DNA of 64,000 nucleotides from Isoetes taiwanensis (lineage: Eukaryota > Streptophyta > Lycopodiopsida > Isoetales > Isoetaceae). Shown piece after piece: positions 1-12,949 of the stretch (position 1 is the first letter of the stretch; each line of letters starts with the position of its first letter). A model generated the notes under the pieces. That model saw only the letters and a program-made list of their open reading frames with translations, did no database searches and was not told where the DNA came from. A program made the translations under genes and the position numbers. The stretch lies in assembly GCA_021234155.1 (NCBI GenBank), contig JAJEKV010000500.1, forward strand, positions 1 through 64,000, written 5' to 3'.

Positions 1-559
1 TGATACTAGTTCCCTCAATTGGAAGATACATGCATGTTGATAATAAATACGGATGATGTAGATAGTAAATTGTGAATAATAAATGAAATAGAAGTAGACC
101 AAGTCGTATGTAGAGCAAGAGGTTAAGGAAAATCCAATGAGGGATGATACTTCATCCGTGGCTATAGAGGAAATGGAATAACTTAAATGGTTGGTTGTAA
201 AGGTGGAAGAAGTAAATGAAACTATAAAGGAAGAAGAAGAGGATATATCCTGAGTACTTCAAATCGAGGAGGAGAACCCAAGCTAAAAGAAACCCTCCCA
301 TTGTGCATCCAAGGAAGCCCAACAAATGCTAACCCGGCCCCACTTATGATGATGAATTCTAGGTACTCTGTGAGAACCTACATGGAAAGCGATTGGGAAA
401 CTTAATCTTGGGTGAAGAACATAAAGAATATAAGGATCCTCCCCGCTGTTTAAGGATGTCTTTGGGTATTTACCTACAGATCCATGCGAACAAACTGAGT
501 TAAGTGTATAGAATTGTACTTCTGAGGCTAACACAAAAGCTATAAGGCAAACGAATCTC
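1..559 (+). other. Degenerate sequence upstream of a gypsy pol remnant
   Basis: No gene is recognised. The segment lies directly upstream of a plus-strand Ty3/gypsy reverse transcriptase remnant, so it may hold the decayed gag/protease part of that element. It is rich in GAA/AAG codon-like runs, but no zinc knuckle or protease motif could be read. Confidence 0.3.
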
Positions 560-2870
560 AAGGTGATAACCCCGCCACCAAAGGTATGGTATCGGATAAT
601 TCCACCAAAGCTTGGTGCTTATTGGAACTTGGAAATCCAGTGAGTGGTTGTCCCGTAATAGTTGTAGTTCCAAAGTAAGAAGTCTAAAAATGGCAGTGGA
701 CTATAGAAAATTAAATGTCAGCCACCATTAAGGATGGGTTTCCTGCCCTTTCTAATTCCATAACGCGATTGATCTGCTACGCCATGGTACCATTCCTTTC
801 TCGACGGGTCAGCAGCCAACCAGTGAGTATTGGCCAAGGGAAGATAGGAAAACCGCACGACGTATCACTGAATAAAAGCATGTATACGCCATCTTCTAAG
901 AAATGCCCCCGCCCACTTTCCAAAGGGTATACGCATTTCCGAAGATTATCTTAAGAGACTTTATAGCGTTTCTTGATGATTTCGCGCTTTTAGTACTGTG
1001 CAAGAAACATCGAGAAACCTCGATTATGCTTTTTATGAAATGTCGAGAATATGGTATCTCTAAGTCCCTATGTGAAATGCTCTGTTTGAGTTACCCATGG
1101 ACGTTGTTGCAGGGATCATTATCAAAGGCAGCCAGAATTGACCCCGAGAAGAATAAAGTTACTCGAATTGGAGCCACCTACTAACACATTAAGCAATTGT
1201 GCAAGCATTTCAGCATATAGGTAATTACCAGATTCATAAGATATTGCGCGCACAAGGCTTTACCACGGTTCACCCCAAGGGGAAAGAATATCAAGGGGAC
1301 AAGAATGTCAAAAGTATTTGCATAAGTTTAAAAGTAGCTAATTAAGAACGGACCCATACTTGAGTTTCCTAATTGGGTATGTAATTCTAAGGTCCATGTG
1401 GTAGACTGAGAGGTGCACAGGGGAAGGCATTTGGGTCAACCATGGTGGATCATCCACCGATAATATGCTAGTCAAATGGTTCCACTTTAAAAGAATTATT
1501 CAAACAACCAGCAGCTGATTGGGTATGACGGTTCAATACAGCCACCCATTTATTGGGAAAAGAAATCAGCCTTTTGTTGACCACCAAGCATTGAGATATT
1601 TAATTTTGAAACCCAGAACCTGGAATGGAATCTAGATATGCCACTCATGTTGCAAGAGTTTCCACTGTATAATTGTAAAACCAGAAAACTCCATAAACTT
1701 ACTGCAATTCATTTACCATTTATTGAGGAGATTCTAACGAAGTAGTGCAAAAGATGACTCAGTTCGCTAACTGTTTATGGTGACCAGAACAGAACATGTT
1801 GATGTGGTGTCGACTCCTTTTCCAATCGTGAATTCTGTGATGATGAGAGCCGTGAAAGGAAAAGTATCGAATCCAAAATGTAAACCTTCACTTTGTCAGC
1901 TCTGAACTCCTTGTATGGGGTAGGTAAAGATGATATCCTCAGCGAGATGCATATTCCTGAAGTAAAAGGTCATTGGAGCCACAACATTCTCGCCGAGTTT
2001 GCCTAGCTGCGCATGTCACCGCTTAAGAAAGTGTTAAATGCCTAAGACAGTGGCCTAGTTTGTACCATGATGTTAAACTGTGTAAAACATCGGTGGACCT
2101 TTAAGCAAAGATCAGCCTACTAGATCAGATTCTATGCCTCCGGGAACTGAGAAGGTTCCTATATTGGCCTTTAAAATGATAGATTTTGTAGGTCCCATTA
2201 ATCCTCCTCTACCAAACTGAGAGCATATTGGTGTGCACCTGATTATAAGCCTCACTAAATGGCTGAAAGTAAAGCATTGAGAAATGCTAATGCAAATAGG
2301 TGTAGCAACTTTCTTGGCATGAAAACATCAGCTTATTTAGCTCTTAAGTCCCCAGAGTTGGAGCGAGTATGAGGTTCACACTTTATCAATGATGGTCGCT
2401 ACCTTGACCAACTATATCTATAGAAAGAGTACACCCTATCATCCCTGGGCCAATGGCCAGCTTGGAGCAACCAATAAAACTCTATGTAAATATAATGACT
2501 AAGATTTGTAACTGAATAGAATCACTAAGATAAGAGATTACAGATGCATTATGGGCCTGAATGAAGCTTACAAAGTTAACAATTTAAATCTACCCTTCTG
2601 TGTTAGTGGCAGCCAAGAGGCCATCTTACTCATTGAAATAGAAATTCCATCATTAATGAAAGTGGGTCAGAAGGGAAAAGCTTGATGAAGATGGTAGTCT
2701 TAAGGCACGCTTTGCAAGAATTAGAGAAGCTAGATGAAGCACGCCTTCATGCAGCTGGCTATTTAAAGGAGAAGTACCCAAAGGCAACGTGAAAACATGG
2801 TATGATGCCCATGAAAACAGAATTGTGGAAATGATTTGGTATTGTTGATCCAAAACACAGCAAACCCAAA
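560..2870 (+). pseudogene. Ty3/gypsy pol remnant: RT, RNase H, integrase
   Basis: A frame-broken Ty3/gypsy polyprotein that would have reverse-transcribed and integrated the element. In order: RT N-terminal part at about 560-720 ending in VDYRKLN; RT core at about 905-1190 with the FLDDF catalytic motif (equivalent of YxDD), then LCFMKCREYGIS and ARIDPEK; RNase H at about 1535-1620 with FVDHQALRYL; integrase at about 2090-2500 with DFVGPI, then STPYHPWANGQ just before the catalytic-Glu region; and a C-terminal stretch at about 2690-2790 (ALQELEKLDEARLHAAGYL) typical of plant gypsy integrase tails. The motif order matches Ty3/gypsy pol. Frames change many times and stop codons are frequent, so it is inactive as written. 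Clade assignment would need a tree. Confidence 0.82.
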
Positions 2871-3066
2871 GTTGAGGAATGAGATGGGCGTGACCATATG
2901 GTCCTTAAAATTTTCCTAATCTGGGTTCTCAGTGTCCGTGGATTTCATAGTGGGAATCCAGCCCCAACGCCAATTAATGGTGCCCGCTTTAGTTTCATAT
3001 TATGCACCAAGGACTCTCAAGAAACTTCCAGATGTAAATGTGAATCACCGAGATTTATGAATCACA

Positions 3067-3079
3067 AGTAAGGGGGGGA
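3067..3079 (+). promoter_or_regulatory. Candidate polypurine tract of the gypsy element
   Basis: An A/G-only run with seven consecutive G lies just downstream of the pol remnant, where the plus-strand primer of an LTR retrotransposon sits. The following TAATAGCATAA would be the start of the 3' LTR, although it does not begin with a clear TG. Confidence 0.5.
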
Positions 3080-4560
3080 TAATAGCATAATAAGGAAAAT
3101 TATTAAAAGTGAAAAAAAAATAAATAAAAATAAAATTAAAGAATTTGATTTTTCTTATTCATCCGCTTGCTCCGTGATTACTCCTGCTAAATTCAACCCC
3201 ATTTTCATCTTACACCCTCATTCAATCCATAAAGACTGCCAAATCAACTTCGCGATCTCAAAAGCAGCAATGAGCCATTTAACTTGAAGGGTTTCTGCTG
3301 ATAGGTTCACCGCTTGTCTCCATTTTTAGTCAATCTCATTTCACATTACATCTCCATCCACTCCATGTCAATCCATTAAAGTCCTCATGGGCTTCTAACA
3401 ACAAAGTGTTAAATGTTTTTACTAATTTTGTTTCCACATGGCAGTTCAATTCGATTGTTCTTCAGAATTAGTCAAACCATACTTTCATTCATCCATCATT
3501 CAATCATAAAGTGTCGTTTAACTGCCACCCATATTAGTAAGCAGCCATATGTTCTAATTAACGTTATTTTCACCATAGAGCATCATTTTTTTCCATCATT
3601 CATGTTCATCCGCTTTTTAGTTAGCCTACCAACCACATGACCATTGTTTCTTTTACCATTGTTTTCCATTTCCAGTGATTATTGCCATTGTCTCCATTCC
3701 GCTAAGTCTTACAATAGGCACGTAAATAGGATGAGGTGGATGGTGACATCATTATTGTGGTTTTCCTCGAATCGAAGCATGGTTTTTAATCCCTAAGAAT
3801 AATGGTGTTAAGTACCTTGCTAAGAGAAATGAGAGTTCTAGTCAAATCTTTATCATAATCGAGCATTTTTGAAAGCAAGTTCACGAGATGTCAATACGCT
3901 AAGTATAACGTATTTGCCAACACAATGTGAATTTTGATTTTGGAGGAAACAGCAGAAAAGAAGTCGTGAATGAAGAATTTATGGGCTCAAAATCCAATTC
4001 AAAGTAGTTAAGGCTATTTTTGAAGATTTTGATGCTTATATTATTAAGCGACCATTAGAAATCTGAATTTTAGTGGTAAGGAGTAGCACAGCAAATTTTG
4101 ATTTCGAGTAATCGCATTGGATTGATAGAGGTGGTCAAAATCTTGAGCTAAAGAAGCTCTACATGGAGGCGTGCGATTGTATTTTTAAAGGTCCAGATTT
4201 TATTGAATTGTATAAGATAAATCTAACGGAATGAAAAAATCCACCCTTTTGTGCCCATTCGAAATCGCTTCTCCTGATTGCCCCGAAATGTCTGTAGAGC
4301 CCTCGTCCATCATTGCAAAGAGTCTCCTTCTAGCTACATTGATGCTATTTTGTGGAATGAATAATTTCTTTTGTGTGTGTGAGTGTGGGTGGATGAAATC
4401 CTAAACTAAATAAACTCCTATTCCGGTCAGGGATATTATCAAGTTTTCTACAAAGATTTCACTCAAGGAAACTTCGTGAACTCTCGGGTGTATCTGCGAT
4501 TCCGACCGCCTTGAATCCAAGAGTATATTATAATAAGAATCTAAATGGAATGAATAAAAA
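3080..4560 (+). repeat. Probable 3' LTR / non-coding end of gypsy element
   Basis: No coding region is seen. Position after the polypurine tract suggests an LTR. The stretch is AT-rich with a T/C-rich first half, and the part near 4360-4540 (TG-rich run, then AATAAACTCC) would fit an LTR R/U5 region. The matching 5' LTR is not in the window, so the right boundary is a guess. Confidence 0.35.
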
Positions 4561-7500
4561 ATCGAGATAAAAAGAGAAAGAAAATCATCTTAACAAGGCT
4601 GCTCCTCATTTCTAATGTCATGAAGAAACTTAAATCTTTTATTGAGTAAAAATCACCATGTTGGAAGGTCAATCTACAATTTTATAGTAAATCATGGGCC
4701 AAGGAGAACTTAGCTCTTGCCTGTGGCCTGATTTGGCTGCCCTTTGCCATAATGACCCCATGCTTTCAGCATGCCCAAAACAAACCCGCGCGATCTTCCT
4801 GGGCCATAACCCAACAGTCAGCTTTCCATCTCCAGATTAGCTACACCAAGCTGTGATCCCCATTGCTTACTTTGGAGCCAAAGAATGGGCTATGTATTCG
4901 CAGAAAGCACCACCTACTGCATTGGTTTAACCCGAGAAGAAAAACCAGGTGAGGAAGGAGGAAATGGCCGATTTGATCAGCTATAGCAGAAAGTGAGGAG
5001 GGAATCGACAAGAGGAGGAAGCCGGATTTGTGCATGGTCACGCCTTCTAACAAAGTTACGTGCTTTGCCCCAAATAAATGCTCCGTCGGAAACCTAAGTG
5101 TTTAACTAAACCTAACAATTTTATAAGTCCAAATACCCCATGGCAATAAGTTGGGTTCCTAATTTCAAAGGAAAGAAAAAGATAAACAAACAGAGAACAT
5201 TAATGTAGCACGGATAAGCAAGACAAATCATGATAATAAATATTACGAAATGGTACCCGCTATAATAATTAATGCAAGGAGTAAAGGAAGCGGCTAGGCT
5301 TAAGGGGTATAAACGGAAGCTATGAGCCTAGTTGTGGTGGTGTTGGAAGTAGCAACTTAACGGAATTATATTTTTTTGTCGCCATTCAGATATTATTTTG
5401 TCATCCATTGCCTAAGAACTCGCCGGGCTTGGGGTAGGTTGACCGCCAACAAGTTCTCTCACCGAAACAAAACCCAATCGACCGGCCATCGGATGGCCAA
5501 AAAGCAAAAGAACGAAATATGAGCAATATAAATCCATCGCAGATGTAAAGTAAATCAAATGCCCTCAGAGTGATGAAACTTTTGTTATCACCGTTCTCCT
5601 ACCACTTCAAATCTAATCTTGGCAAGGATGATAACTGGTTAAGACACCGTGGTGTCTTAATTGGTGTGCCATGGGAAGATAGACTAGAATGCGTGCAATG
5701 GGGTGTGTTACCTACCACATGTTGCGTGTATTGTTACACCGTGATTATGGTGCACAATCAAGAGCACTTTTTATATATGATGATGATGAAGACTGGGTGG
5801 GCAAATGGTTTTCTATATAAAGGGAGGTATGTCTACTGTGCAAATGCCAAACTTATGATTCTTGAGTCAGGCAAACCTTGGTAAGAAGGTTCCAACAAAT
5901 GTGCATGTCAAAGCTATGCAATATTGGGCAGGTAGGAGCAGATGACAAAGGAAAAACTAAGGGCAAATCTGTGCTCTTGTTTTAAAGATTATAACTACAT
6001 GGGACTCCTACAAACCACTGTAGGATTTGGGCAAAGGGCGTATGGAGCTGGTTTCCAATTGGGGGTCAGTTGATGTTGAGAGGAAAATTTTCAACCCCTA
6101 TAGCTTGCTTGTACTAATGAAGGAAATGGAAAATGAAAAGGCTAAGAAAGGTCACTTTGTCAACTTTTATCAAGCTTTTTCTCATGCCTTGACATGGTGC
6201 AATGAACTGCTACTTGTCTCATGTTTTTGTTTGTCTCAAAGGCCTTCAATCACTTTGCGATAATGAGTGCGTGACATGATTAACAGAGCCCTTTTCCTCA
6301 AGCTAGGATTGCAATTTTCAAGGCCATGCAAGACTTGTTTACTTATTATTTACTTCTATCTAAAAATGTGTCCCCGTATACTACTTCATGATAGTACATG
6401 CATCATTTTTTTTATCCACACCTCGACAAAGAATCTAGCGGTACAAACCAAATTGCATTTTTCTTTCTGGATTCCTGAATGGAGAAAGGGCACCTAAAAG
6501 TATGTGGCATCTGTGATGAAAAATGGACAACTTAAATGCTATGGCCCAATTGAATACCTACAGCTGGTACTTCTAATGCCTATCAATCATAACAATATGT
6601 ATTTTGAGCTTTAATCAGGGAGGATGTCTGATGAGCAATACTTAAATTTTAGTGTTGATTGGAGACATACAAATTCCCTCCCTTGGGTTGTTCTGTAAAG
6701 AGGTTGTCAGTAGCCTTTTAAGGTGCTTATGAGTATGTGGCCTCAGAAGATTGGGGACTCTTTTGAAAATGGCTAGGGAAGAAAGTGAAGCCAAATTCCA
6801 TCCTGGAAAACCCTGGTAACTTGAATTTTTGCTCAATCTGATCCCACTTCCCTCGATTACTGTGGCACCAGAAGAACTTCTCCGATCCCTACTAGAGCTC
6901 AAATGGATATATGATTTTAAGAAATGTAATCGATGGGGATAAATTAACTCGTGGATTTATCTCCAGACTTCCTCTCACTGACTTAATTACAAATCAAACT
7001 TTCCTTGAAGAAACTCTTTTCCATCCCCGACATTCATTGTACCAAGTCATGAAGAACTTGAAACCCATCAGAATCTTGGTTGAGGAATTCATTGGTGACA
7101 CAAAATTGTCCCAAGGATTTTTAGTACATTGTGAATGGAATGATCACTACATATATACAAAGTTTTCTCCTGATACCGAATTCAAATGGCATCATATGGA
7201 TAGTTTAATTTCTAAGCAGAATTGAGAGGTAATAGTTCATTCTAATCTAAATTCTCGCTTTCCCTCATCTTCTCTCTCATCTATTTTCCCCTCTTTCTCT
7301 CAACATCCCCCTCGCTTTGTCTGGAATTTTTCCTTTGTTGGATCTCAATTAATCTCTCAAGATTATGGAAACCAAAAGAATTTTAACATAAATGCCAAAC
7401 TCTTCCTATTCTCCACTTTTCCTCGGGCTTTCCAAGACGAGGACTTAATCTTTTGCTCAAATTTTGAAAGAAATTCCAAATAAAAAAGCTCCAATTTCAT

Positions 7501-9899
7501 CTTTGAAATTTTGAGATATCAATCAGGTAAGAACAATTTCATAAATCCCATGTCTGACTCACACAAAGCTTTGGGATAATTACCGAAGATCCAAGTCTCC
7601 CCATGGCTTCACTCCCACAATTGATCCTTGTAATACCTGATCCTGAACCTTATGGACTTCGGACTGCAGCAAATGAAGTTCCTGCTCTGATGCTCTGGGA
7701 TGAAATTCTTCAACAAGAGTCTAATTGAACTCCAAACTCACAATCGCTCATGGTGCATTCACCAACTCCTATGGTCTTTGGAAAGTCTGGCTAAGCCCTA
7801 CCAAGTATTCAAAACTACAAACGGAGCACATTGCTAATCTCCCTCGTCTCCCTCCTTTCCTGCAAAAGGCCTTACCCATTAACGCTTGTTTACCAAGTTA
7901 AGCCACCCATTTACTCATGGTTGATTGATGGTGGTCAGAGATCTTCAAATCTCTTTTCTCCTCCATAGTGGAAAATGCATGGTCTTTGAAAATTCACTAT
8001 ATCCCTTTATCAAATGGAATCTCGTGCTTTCAACTGAATAATACTCTATTGTGGCATCTACATCTCTCTATGGCCTGTAAGTCCACTCACCGAATGAAGA
8101 ATCTTCAAATCGCTATTTAACCCATTGGTAAAGTCTATGTCTCTATAAGCCACCGCTGCATATGTCCAACCTGCCTACCTTAAAGACATTCCTCTTCCAA
8201 TATTCTTTTCATTGATTTGGCTTTAATCAAAAAGTAGTTTAGAATTCAGATGTAATGGGTTTACCTCCAAATTGCAACAGCTTGTCTAGCTTAGACATTT
8301 TTTAAAATAAAATAACAGAAGAGTTAGAAACAACCTGTTCAAGAAAGAAGTTTATAAAGATGAGAAATGGCATTGATATTGAGCAGAAATAGACAGGTTC
8401 AAAGAATCAAATTTCACCAACCAGAAGTTAATGGCGCAAATGAATGCAAAAGAGGAAATTAGAGAGAGAGATACAGAATTCCAACTCTATAAGTAAAGAT
8501 AACCTTTGCAAGTAAATCCACCATTACAACCAAATAGTCAAGTGAGGTATAGATTAAAAGGAAAGCTAAAGTCAATTTTGTGGATAGCAATCAGAAATTG
8601 ACTTCCATTCCACTCTTATGTCGATTGCTTGATCTAAGTTATAATCCAACAGCAAATCTATTTCTCTCAGATTCAAATCCAAGCCGGGCCTACATCTTCA
8701 ACTATCCGCAACCAAAGGCATGAGAGACTCCATTAACTAAGGAAATTGAAATTAAGACAAATACCTATTGAAACCCATAATGAGTCAAACAAAAGCAGTG
8801 CCATGGCTCTAATGAACATATTTCCACTGTGATTCATAATAAAACTTCCAGAATGTTGGTGGATACAAACCTTCTACCCCAAATGTAGTTTTTCTAAAGT
8901 CTATGCAGATTTGGTAATCCAAGAGACTCAAGCCCCTCTTGTTCAAGTAAACATGGCTTTAAGAAGGGGAATCAAGACAACTCCAAAGAGGTAAAATTCT
9001 GCATCATCTTCCTGAGGATGATGAGGTAGCTATAATTTAATCAGTTCTGAATCAATTTGTTGCCTTTTGCTTAATAACTCCATCATATATTGATGTTTAT
9101 CCACAAATTGAAACTCGTGGACTCCTATTGATCCTATCCCATCATATTCCTTTATCTAAGTCCTGCATCCAAAAGTGAATAAGATTATGCCTTCCAGGTT
9201 TATAGACCTAATTGACTTGTCTTCCCTGATCCCATTTGCAGCCCTTCCCATAAAACACTACCATTCCAAAAGACATTGTTTAAACTTCCACAATTGATTT
9301 CACCAATGAAACAAATGAAGAAAACCAGGAAGGAAATATAACACCGGAACAAGACAGATTAAGAGGCAATCAGCCTGCATAGCGTAGAAGACTCAAAATG
9401 CTAAAAGGACATGAGCATACTGAGTATGTTCTGAAACCCGGAAGAGACACCAGAAAGAAGGGGATTTCAGAGAAAACAAGGAACTCTTTTCCGTGCAAGT
9501 TCTCAAACCTGAAAATCATAACTCCTACTTTAAACACGCTAACAGGAATACTATTATGACAGATTATCATATAACACACCTGTTAATAAGTTATTTGAAT
9601 TCCTTCCAGGTGGCTTTTCCTACTATGAGAGGACTTGATGATGTTAAGAAAGAAAAATAGTGGAATACAAAGGAGGTGGTTGATTGAATCAAGAACTTTA
9701 TCTAAATAGTCCCATCCCCAACATAAACCAAACCATGGAAAAATCCAAAAAGCCAAAGGGAAGAAGAAAAATATCATCTCTACCTCAAAGAATGCCCCGC
9801 TTGTAGTATTCAGAAGCAAAATAAAATAAGAGAAAAAAGGTCTATGTTTAATCCTCTTTATCCCTTTTCTTTGTTCTTTTCCTCTCACCTTGCTCCAAA
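4561..9899. other. Intergenic or unrecognised repeat DNA
   Basis: Several plus-strand open stretches of about 75-105 codons occur between 5570 and 7225, separated by stops, with a few fairly peptide-like runs (6911-7225, for example). They lie upstream of, and on the same strand as, the LINE ORF2 that begins at 9900, so they could be a decayed LINE ORF1. No DUF4283 or zinc-knuckle signature could be read, so no function is assigned. From 7230 to 9899 no gene is recognised. Confidence 0.3.
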
Positions 9900-10073
9900 A
9901 TGAAGATCACTTGAACTTTAGAGGTATAAAAGGTGCCCCGAAAAGAAGCAGAGCTATTTCCAATTAAATCTTATAATGCCGAGACATTCTCTCTGCAAGA
10001 GCCTGCTTCGGTCGAACATGCTTAATTTTAGGTGAATGGATTATTCCTGAAGTTCATCTACTGGATTGAGGCC
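9900..10073 (+). pseudogene. LINE ORF2 endonuclease, 5' part
   Basis: The start of a non-LTR retrotransposon ORF2, which encodes an apurinic-like endonuclease and a reverse transcriptase. The ATG at 9900 opens a frame-broken MKITWNFRGIKGAPKRSRAI, which matches the usual start of plant L1-like ORF2 (M-K-I-[IL]-S-W-N-x-R-G-L). The piece ends at LKFIYWIEANG, where a copia element is inserted. The reading continues at 16525 with TSRGICM, restoring the conserved endonuclease segment normally read as D-A-x-G-x-S-G-G. Several frame changes make it inactive. Confidence 0.6.
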
Positions 10074-10078
10074 AATGG
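10074..10078 (+). repeat. Copia target-site duplication, left copy
   Basis: AATGG lies immediately left of the TG that opens the left LTR. The same five bases follow the right LTR at 16525-16529. A 5-bp duplication is the size expected for Ty1/copia integration. Confidence 0.75.
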
Positions 10079-10957
10079 TGATGGTTTCAGATAATGCATA
10101 TGATAATGAATCTAGATGCCCAGCAAGATTTGCAACTTCCCATAACAATAGAGTTACAATGATCTAGAGAAGTCAGCATGGTCACCACCTTCTAGTAACA
10201 TGTACACGTGATCATTGCTCAAGCTCTCAAAATATTCTAGAATAACCTTCGGGTCAATAATAATATCATTGCCACAATAAAATTGATGATTAAATCCTAT
10301 AGGAATACTGTAGCAAGAAGGCTCACCAGTCACTCCGGGCATTGACTCAAAGAATCGGGAGATAGTTGGACTGCATGTGTGATTCTCTCATCAGATTCTC
10401 CTCCTCAATGATATACCATAATGCTAAGTGTTCTAGTTATATCTATCACTCCATGGTTATCGGACCATCTTTTCTTTCCAAAATTCCAATCCGGCCCCTA
10501 AAATATCCTTTACCAGGACAAGTTCCTAATAAAACGCCAAATATCCCACAGACAAACGTATAACGGGTTTTTGACCATTGAATCAATTTTTCCCTATTAG
10601 AATTTCTTTCAATGTTCATGTTAGTATTTCAATCATTTTCATCCTTTGGTGATGAACTTGAGCATTAGACAACTCTGGGCATACTCTCCCTCGCATAAAC
10701 TCATGTCTCATTCGGCATTTTCATTAGATTTCAGGGGTCATGGTCCTTAAAGGTGGGGTCCCATCAGCTTAACAAGCTCTCATAGGTACATTAAGTGCAT
10801 TAACTTGAAATCATGTTGACTCCACACTCATCACAATCGCTTCTCATAGTTAGATCATACAACATAGCCCTCTCACATGATAACCTTAGGCCTCCAAATT
10901 ATACAATGCTTGTATGTACTCGACCTCGACCTGGCAGGATTATGAGAATTTCCATCA
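10079..10957 (-). repeat. Copia 3' LTR (left)
   Basis: Direct repeat of about 15649-16524. In element orientation it opens TGATGGAAATTC right after the polypurine tract and closes with CA next to the target duplication. Shared segments include the region of 10105-10165 with 15680-15740 and the stretch around 10590-10660 with 16165-16230. Chance open frames inside it are not genes. Confidence 0.8.
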
Positions 10958-10966
10958 CCCTCCCTT
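10958..10966 (-). promoter_or_regulatory. Copia polypurine tract
   Basis: On the minus strand AAGGGAGGG abuts the LTR start TGATGG. This is the expected plus-strand primer position between the RNase H end and the 3' LTR. Confidence 0.7.
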
Positions 10967-11420
10967 CAAATTTTATAAGATCAGGTGATTCGTGGTTTTT
11001 CCAACACCTTTAACTCTTGCCTTTAAATCCATTGAATTTGCTGGCAGTGTTCTTTGGTAAAATATCTCTAACTTGGATGATTAGTGTCCAAGTAGGGCAT
11101 TTCCAATTAATTTTCTTTTCCGCCAACTCCCCTTATAAAATGGATGCTTAGTTCTATGCTTGGTTCTATCATGCTTACTGTGGTTTTTCACTATGGCTAT
11201 GCAACTTTGGCTATCTGTCTATATCATGGGACCTGCTTTGTTCACAAATATAGTTCATCCATCAACCTTCTCAACCATACAATTTCTTTAGCTACAAGTG
11301 AGGATGTGCTGATACCGCTCAAGTAACTCATGGCTAGCTATTGTTTCTTGCATCCCAAGTAATTACTCCACCACCAAAATAGGTATTCCCCTGAGGTTGA
11401 CTTCTAGTAGAGAGATCACC
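10967..11420 (-). pseudogene. Copia RNase H and C-terminal end
   Basis: A frame-broken copia RNase H that would degrade the RNA strand of the replication hybrid. In element order: SLVAKEIVWLRRLMDEL at about 11325-11260 (the usual A-x-E-A-x-W-L-R-x-L helix), then an RTKHIEL-like segment near 11165-11145, and an ADI(L/F)TK-like stretch followed by SKFNGFK near 11060-11020. It ends just before the polypurine tract. The order matches copia RNase H; frame changes are frequent. Confidence 0.65.
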
Positions 11421-11779
11421 CCTAACTGCATCACTAAAGCATGACATATGAGGTCTTCCTGAATGCAACATATTCCTTGATTTGAGTGCCTTTAAATACT
11501 TCAACATCGCTTAGTGCCTCTCCCAGTGACTCCTGTAGTAGTATCATGGTTTCTCCCTAGAATATTTACAAAGATAAGCAATATCAGTCGAAAAGATTAC
11601 AAATAAAGTAAACAATCAATCAATGCTCTTCTAAGGGTACATTTTCCATCTTGTAATATCCTCATCCAGGGTTTGTCGAGCACAAATCTTAAGTGGGTCC
11701 TGGAATCATAGGGTATTCTTTTGAAGCAGGCTCTTTGGCCCCTAAACTCTTCAAGCTAAACCCTTTTATTATTTATTTT

Positions 11780-12400
11780 TTATGCATGTCTTGGCTCTGA
11801 TGCAAATTTGAGCCATTTTTCCTCCTTTTATTTCCGACCACCCTAATCCCCAAAATTCCTTTAGCTCCCCTGTTTCATTTGAAACCGGATCTTTAGAATG
11901 CCTTTGTATCATTTTAGGAATGTCTGTGTTGAGGGCTACAATGCCATGCCATCTATAAAGGCAATATTCTTTTGTTTTGTTCCAACTGTAGTTGCTACCA
12001 TCATTATGTAGTTTGTTAAAGCCCTTGTTCTTGCAAAAACTCCATTCATGCAAAGCAAAACCCATCTCTTTGGTGACCGCTTTCCAATCCATACATTGCT
12101 TTATTTAGTTTCCGTGATCAGTGTTCTTGCTCTTTGTCTTATAACCCTGGAGTTGCTCTAAATATGCTTCTTCTTTCCAATGTTGCATTTAAGAATGCTG
12201 CTTTGATCCATGTGATGTATTTCCAGCTTTCATAGCATTTGCCATGGCTAACAATATTCTCGATGTTTGTCAATTTGACCAAAGGAGAATAAGTTTCATC
12301 ATAATCTCTCTTTTTCTCGTATAGCCCTCAGTGCCACCAACCTAGCTTTATATTTCTCCTGGATTTAGTTTAATTTCAATAAACCATTTGGTCGCCAATG
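11780..12400 (-). pseudogene. Copia reverse transcriptase remnant
   Basis: Copia reverse transcriptase read right to left: YKARLVA then ETYSPLVKLT near 12330-12270; TWIKAAFLN near 12200 (the D-V-K-T-A-F-L-N-G motif); EEAYLEQLQGY and KLNKAMYGL near 12170-12080 (K-A-L-Y-G-L-K-Q-x-P-R block); LQEQGFNKLHNDGSNY near 12040-11990; then NTDIPKMIQR, GELKEFWGL and EIKGGKMAQICIRAK in 11955-11790, matching the region after the catalytic YVDD and the D-L-G-x-L-x-x-F-L-G block. The YVDD itself is not intact in the sequence. Small indels separate the blocks. Confidence 0.8.
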
Positions 12401-12949
12401 ATACAGGTTGTTTATCCGACTTGTGTCCCAAACATTTGAGTTCATCATCTATAGCCATATCCACTTTATCACATAATGCTTTCTTTGTACATCTCGTAAC
12501 TTTGGGGAATTATCTCATCTCTAATATTGCCATAATATATTCATGTTCAAATTACTCAAGTTTCAATTCTTCTACTTTCCCCTTTCATTTCGGCCATAAT
12601 TTTGTTCTTCCCAGCTTTTAGCTTCTTCAACAAGTCTTTCCTCACTGGTTTTCCTTTTCTTTCATGACATTCCTTGATAGGCTCCTCAGACGGTTTGCCT
12701 AGATCCCAAATATCTTCTGTAACTCTGGCTTGTTCCTAAACTCTACTTGTTTCTGGCATTTCCTGAATTCCCCTTTAATTCCTCATAATCCTCTTCCTCT
12801 TCCCAAATTCCCACTCCCTTTGAACTTTGGTTCCTGTGCTTGGTTCTGTGCTTTATCTCCGGCTTGAATTTTGATGCCTTCTTTGGAATTTATGTTTCAG
12901 GCAACATCATTAAATAATACATCCCTACCTAATTCCTGACATTTTGGAC
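12401..12949 (-). other. Copia linker between integrase and RT
   Basis: Low-complexity, serine/proline-codon-like DNA between the integrase C-terminal segment and the RT start, as usual in copia polyproteins. No domain is read here. Confidence 0.5.

Noticed and set aside
10154-10342. Minus-strand frame in the left copia LTR that looked like a hydrolase fragment
   Set aside because: It lies wholly within an LTR and the corresponding right-LTR sequence is frame-broken, so it is unlikely to be a gene.
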